In this document: piece by piece, positions 1 through 5,562 of the stretch | Numbering within the stretch: position 1 is the first letter of the stretch | How the letters are laid out: each line of letters begins with the position of its first letter | Assembly (NCBI GenBank): GCA_936941515.1 | Contig: CAKZJI010000349.1 | Coordinates: 1-5,562 of the forward strand | DNA from: an uncultured Propionibacteriaceae bacterium | GTDB taxonomy: Bacteria; Actinomycetota; Actinomycetes; Propionibacteriales; Propionibacteriaceae | Length of the DNA: 5,562 nucleotides | Direction of reading: 5' to 3' | Program-made: the position numbers and the translations under genes | Notes under the pieces: model-generated | Database searches by the model: none | What the model was told of the DNA's origin: nothing | The model's input: the letters and a program-made list of their open reading frames with translations, nothing else

Positions 1-2017
1 CCTGGTTGAAGAGCCGGCGGAACGGCTCAGCGGAGGAGACGTGCCCCAGATCGAACAGCACCTTGTGCCAGAAACGGGCGTACAGCAAGTGCAGCACGGC
101 ATGTTCGACGCCACCGACATACAGGTCGACGCCACCGACATCACCCTCGTCACGCGGCCCCATCCAGTAGCGCTCCACGTTCTCGTCGACGAAGCGGTCG
201 CGATTCTCGGGATCCAGGTAGCGCATCTCATACCAGCAGGAGCCTGCCCACTGCGGCATCACGTTCAGCTCACGCCGGTAGGTCCTCAATCCGTCGCCTA
301 GGTCCAGCTCGACGGTCGCCCACCCTGCGGCGCGGGCCAAGGGAGGTACTGGGTCGGAGTCCCGATCCTCCGGATCCAGCGCCTTGGGGGAGTAGTCGGT
401 GATCTCCGGCAGCTCCACGGGCAACATCGACTCGGGCAGCGTGATGGGCAGCCCCTGGTCGTCGTAGACGATCGGGAAGGGCTCGCCCCAATAGCGCTGG
501 CGGCTGAACAGCCAGTCACGAAGCTTGTAGGTGACGGTGGCCTCACCCAGTCCCCTGGCCTCCAGCCACCTCGTGATGGCGGCCTTCGCCTCTGCGACGT
601 CCATGCCGTTGAGTGAGATCTCGGAGTTGGCGGAGTTGATGACCTCGCCATCGCCCGTCCAGGCCGAGGTGCCGTCATGCTCCGGCCCGGGCGCCACAGT
701 GTCGATGACCGGCAGGTTGAAGGCCTTCGCGAAGTCCCAGTCGCGCTGGTCGCCCGCAGGCACCGCCATGACCGCACCTGTGCCGTAGCCCATGGTCACG
801 TAGTCGGCGATGAAGATTGGGAGTCGCCGGCCGTCAACGGGATTGACGGCGAATAGCCCGGTGAACAGGCCTGTCTTCTCCTTGTCCTCGATGCGGCGAT
901 CGGCGTCGGTCTTGCGTTCCACCTCGGCTCGGTATGCGGCGACTCCCTCGGCTGGGGAGGCATACCCCCCGGTCCATGCCGGGTCAGTGCCCTGGGGCCA
1001 TTCGGAGGCGACGTCGTCGGCCAGATGGTGTTCGGGGGCTAGCACCATGAAGGTGGCGCCGAACAGGGTGTCGGGGCGGGTGGTGAACACCTCGATCCGC
1101 TCGCCGCTGGTGGCCTCTGTGAAGAAGACCCTGGCGCCCTCGGAACGCCCGATCCAGTTGCGCTGCATCGCCTTGACCTTGTCGGGCCAATCCAGTGTGT
1201 CGAGGTCCGCAAGCAGGCGTTCGGCGTAGGCGGTGATCCGCAGCATCCACTGGCTCATGCTGCGCTTGAAGACCGGGAAGTTTCCGATCTCGGAGCGTCC
1301 CTCGTTGGTGACCTCCTCATTCGCCAGTACGGTGCCCAGTCCCGGACACCAGTTCACGGGGGCGTCGGACAGGTACGCCAGGCGGTGCGAGTCGATGATC
1401 CGGCGCTGCTCCACCTCGGACAGTTCACTCCAGGCCTCACCTGAGGGTGTGGCACGGGTCCCATTGGCGAACTCCTCGGCCAGCTCGTCGATGTGCCGGG
1501 CCCTGCCTGCCTCCTCGTCGAACCAGGCATTGAAGATCTGCAGGAATATCCACTGCGTCCAGCGGTAGAAATCGACATCGGTGGTGGCCACGCTGCGCCG
1601 GGTGTCGTGGGCCAGCCCCAGGCGTCGCAGCTGGCGGCGCATGATGGCGATGTTCTGCTCGGTGGTGGTCCTGGGATGCTGCCCCGTCTGCACCGCATAC
1701 TGCTCGGCGGGCAGACCGAAGGCGTCGTATCCCAGTGTGTGCAGCACATTGCGGCCCTTCATCCGGTTGAAGCGCGCGAAGGTGTCGGTGGCGATGTATC
1801 CCAGTGGGTGGCCGACGTGCAGACCCGCACCGCTCGGGTAGGGGAACATGTCCAGAATGAAGAGTTTCTCGCCCCGGGACTCGGCTTTCTCCGGCTCTGC
1901 CCAGACCCCGGCGGGATTTGGCGCGTGGAACGTGCCCTCAGCCTCCCAGCGGTCCTGCCAGCGGGCCTCGATCTCGCCGGCCATGCCTGCGGTGTACCGG
2001 TACGACGGCTCACTCAT
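1..2017 (-). CDS. leuS: Leucyl-tRNA synthetase, 3' end cut by window edge
   Basis: Class Ia aminoacyl-tRNA synthetase that charges tRNA-Leu with leucine in the cytoplasm. The frame is open from ATG 2017-2015 to the left edge: 672 residues are visible, against roughly 830-970 for the family. Seen in order: [12 protein letters not shown], with the HIGH-type signature HVGH at residues 67-70; an actinobacterial insertion at about 166-215; NWCPG around W223; the CP1 editing domain with TTRPDT (312-317) and GTGAVMAVP (412-420) followed by AGDQRD; the catalytic-core SRQRYWG (505-511); [10 protein letters not shown] (from 587); and a [17 protein letters not shown] stretch shortly before the edge. KMSKS and the anticodon-binding domain should lie off-window. 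The editing loop has Gly422 where E. coli-type enzymes have His (GHDQRD), and the zinc-ligand cysteines of some bacterial LeuRS are largely absent. The start is supported by GGAGGAG 9 nt upstream. It is divergent from argC. Identity is very secure. Confidence 0.98.
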   Translation of the reverse strand, partial: MSEPSYRYTAGMAGEIEARWQDRWEAEGTFHAPNPAGVWAEPEKAESRGEKLFILDMFPYPSGAGLHVGHPLGYIATDTFARFNRMKGRNVLHTLGYDAFGLPAEQYAVQTGQHPRTTTEQNIAIMRRQLRRLGLAHDTRRSVATTDVDFYRWTQWIFLQIFNAWFDEEAGRARHIDELAEEFANGTRATPSGEAWSELSEVEQRRIIDSHRLAYLSDAPVNWCPGLGTVLANEEVTNEGRSEIGNFPVFKRSMSQWMLRITAYAERLLADLDTLDWPDKVKAMQRNWIGRSEGARVFFTEATSGERIEVFTTRPDTLFGATFMVLAPEHHLADDVASEWPQGTDPAWTGGYASPAEGVAAYRAEVERKTDADRRIEDKEKTGLFTGLFAVNPVDGRRLPIFIADYVTMGYGTGAVMAVPAGDQRDWDFAKAFNLPVIDTVAPGPEHDGTSAWTGDGEVINSANSEISLNGMDVAEAKAAITRWLEARGLGEATVTYKLRDWLFSRQRYWGEPFPIVYDDQGLPITLPESMLPVELPEITDYSPKALDPEDRDSDPVPPLARAAGWATVELDLGDGLRTYRRELNVMPQWAGSCWYEMRYLDPENRDRFVDENVERYWMGPRDEGDVGGVDLYVGGVEHAVLHLLYARFWHKVLFDLGHVSSAEPFRRLFNQ
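105..141. repeat. 16-bp direct repeat inside leuS
   Basis: The 16-mer TCGACGCCACCGACAT occurs at 105-120 and again at 126-141, a 21-bp (7-codon) period in frame. On the coding strand it encodes the doubled VGGV in [14 protein letters not shown]. The [12 protein letters not shown] segment is a conserved part of LeuRS, so the repeat most likely reflects protein sequence plus biased codon use rather than a separate element. Confidence 0.7.
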
Positions 2018-2026
2018 CGGTGTTCT

Positions 2027-2033
2027 CTCCTCC
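2027..2033 (-). promoter_or_regulatory. leuS ribosome binding site
   Basis: On the minus strand GGAGGAG lies 9 nt before ATG 2017-2015, a strong Shine-Dalgarno match. It fixes that ATG as the leuS start rather than the in-frame Met at codon 12. Confidence 0.85.
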
Positions 2034-2054
2034 AAGTATTCGGTAGCGGATTGA

Positions 2055-4323
<2,269 letters not shown>

Positions 4324-4327
<4 letters not shown>

Positions 4328-5229
4328 GCCGACTGTCTCATCCAGATCACCAGCAGCTGCTGACCAAGGCCAACACCCTCATCGAGGCCCTGCCCTGGCT
4401 GAGCCAGTTTGCCGGGGAGACGGTCGTCATCAAGTACGGCGGCAACGCCATGATCGACGACGACCTGAAACGGGCCTTCGCGCAGGACATCGTGTTCCTG
4501 CGGAGGGTGGGGCTGAAACCCGTGGTCGTGCATGGTGGTGGACCGCAGATCAGCTCGATGCTCAGCCGTCTGCAGATCGACTCCGAATTCCGTGGCGGGC
4601 TGCGCGTGACAACGTCGGAGGCCATGGACGTGGTGCGCATGGTGCTGGTGGGGCAGGTCGGACGTGAGCTCGTGGGCCTCATCAACGCGCACGCGCCCTT
4701 CGCGGTCGGTATGTCGGGGGAGGACGGTGGGCTGCTGCGAGCCAGGCGCCGGGGTGTGGTCGTCGATGACGAGGAGATCGACCTTGGGCTTGTGGGTGAC
4801 GTGGACTCCGTCGACCCCGCCGCCCTGCTCGACCTCATCACAGCGGGACGGATCCCCGTCATCGCCACCGTCGCGCCCGGTCCCGACGGTCAGGTCTACA
4901 ACGTCAACGCTGACACTGCGGCCTCGGCCCTGGCGGTGGCCCTGGATGCCAGGCGGCTGGTGATGCTGACGGATGTCGCCGGGCTGTACGCGAACTATCC
5001 GGATGAGAGCAGCATCATCACCACGATCACCCCCGCCGAGGTCCGTGAGCTGACCCCCGGCCTCACCTCGGGCATGGTGCCGAAGATGGAGGCGTGCGTT
5101 CGGGCGGTCGAGGATGGGGTGCAGTCCGCGACCATCATCGATGGGAGGGTGCCGCACAGCCTCCTGCTGGAGATCTTCACCGACGAGGGGGTGGGCACCA
5201 TGGTCTGCGAGGAGAATGGGACGCCATGA
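4324..5229 (+). CDS. argB: N-acetylglutamate kinase
   Basis: Phosphorylates N-acetyl-L-glutamate with ATP to N-acetylglutamyl 5-phosphate; cytoplasmic amino-acid-kinase family. It has 301 residues. Visible landmarks: K37 in VIKYGGNAM (phosphate binding); the glycine-rich HGGGP loop at 70-74; R94 in GLRVT (substrate binding); SGEDGG (131-136); NVNADTAA (193-200); the nucleotide-site LTDVAGLY (from about 215); and K254 in SGMVPKMEA (catalytic lysine). The roughly 30 residues before the kinase core can form the N-terminal helix found in hexameric, arginine-inhibited kinases, and the C-terminal [16 protein letters not shown] segment also matches that class, unlike the shorter E. coli enzyme. Feedback inhibition by arginine is therefore inferred. 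The position after RVT is Thr97, where many relatives have Asp; E. coli also differs there, so activity is not in doubt. It overlaps argJ and argD by 4 nt each. Confidence 0.97.
5209..5214 (+). promoter_or_regulatory. argD ribosome binding site
   Basis: GAGGAG near the 3' end of argB lies 11 nt before ATG 5226, slightly long spacing. It supports the overlapping ATGA junction as the argD start. Confidence 0.55.
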
Positions 5230-5562
5230 CGGCTGAGCTGCTTGATCGCTACCAGGAGGCGATGATGAATGCCTTCGGGACCCCAAGACGGGTGTTCGTG
5301 CGCGGCGAAGGTATTTATCTGTGGGATGCCGACGGCAGGCGCTACACCGACCTGTTGGCCGGGATAGCCGTCAACTCACTCGGGCACGCTCACCCCGCTG
5401 TGGTGGGGGCCGTCACTGCGCAGCTAGGGCAGCTGGGACACATCTCGAACCTTTTTGCCTCCGAGCCGCAGATCCGGCTGGCGGAACGCCTCTCGGCGGC
5501 GGCCGGCGGCGGCAGGGTGTTTCTCGCCAACTCGGGCGCCGAGGCCAACGAGGCCGCGTTCA
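5226..5562 (+). CDS. argD: Acetylornithine aminotransferase, 5' part only
   Basis: PLP-dependent class III aminotransferase, expected to convert N-acetylglutamate 5-semialdehyde plus glutamate to N-acetylornithine and 2-oxoglutarate. The right edge cuts it after 112 of about 390-400 residues, so the Schiff-base lysine is not visible. Visible landmarks: a start close to the family norm (Y9...[13 protein letters not shown]); [25 protein letters not shown] (33-57); the HISNLF segment at 72-77; and the PLP-phosphate-binding [11 protein letters not shown] (102-112). Within class III enzymes the N-terminus alone cannot exclude a succinylornithine or other omega-aminotransferase, but its place directly after argB, with a 4-nt ATGA overlap, makes ArgD by far the best call. 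Confidence 0.94.
   Translation, partial: MTAELLDRYQEAMMNAFGTPRRVFVRGEGIYLWDADGRRYTDLLAGIAVNSLGHAHPAVVGAVTAQLGQLGHISNLFASEPQIRLAERLSAAAGGGRVFLANSGAEANEAAF

Noticed and set aside
105..141. 16-bp direct repeat considered as a mobile-element or recombination trace
   Set aside because: It is in frame within a conserved LeuRS segment and is explained by the repeated VGGV residues with the same codons. No flanking inverted repeats or target duplications were seen.

Overview
The window is a piece of a high-GC (about two-thirds G+C by eye) Gram-positive chromosome, almost certainly from an actinobacterium. The pointers are strongly G/C-biased third codon positions, GTG starts, the actinobacterial form of leucyl-tRNA synthetase (an extra segment of roughly 50 residues after the catalytic N-terminus), and an argC-argJ-argB-argD gene order usual in Actinobacteria. 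A family such as Propionibacteriaceae is possible, but the sequence alone does not settle it.

Layout: positions 1-2017 carry the first 672 codons of leuS on the minus strand; its 3' part (KMSKS loop, anticodon-binding domain) lies beyond the left edge. Positions 2018-2147 are a 130-bp divergent intergenic region. It contains a small A/T-rich patch with a near-consensus ArgR operator (ARG box, 2111-2128), which overlaps a plausible argC promoter. From 2148 to the right edge lies an arginine-biosynthesis operon on the plus strand: argC (2148-3179), argJ (3176-4327), argB (4324-5229) and the first 112 codons of argD (5226-5562, cut by the window). Each arg gene overlaps the next by 4 bases (GTGA or ATGA junctions), so they are very probably cotranscribed and translationally coupled.

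The operon products work in series. ArgB phosphorylates N-acetylglutamate, ArgC reduces the acyl phosphate to the semialdehyde, ArgD transaminates it to N-acetylornithine, and ArgJ transfers the acetyl group back to glutamate, releasing ornithine (the acetyl-recycling route). End-product control is suggested at two levels: the ARG box upstream of argC, and an ArgB of the long, arginine-inhibitable type.

No mobile element, CRISPR array, RNA gene or unfamiliar gene was found; the coding content is ordinary core metabolism. The most interesting part is the compact leuS/argC control region: the ARG box lies 20 bp from the argC start codon, and argC looks as though it is translated from a leaderless or nearly leaderless mRNA.
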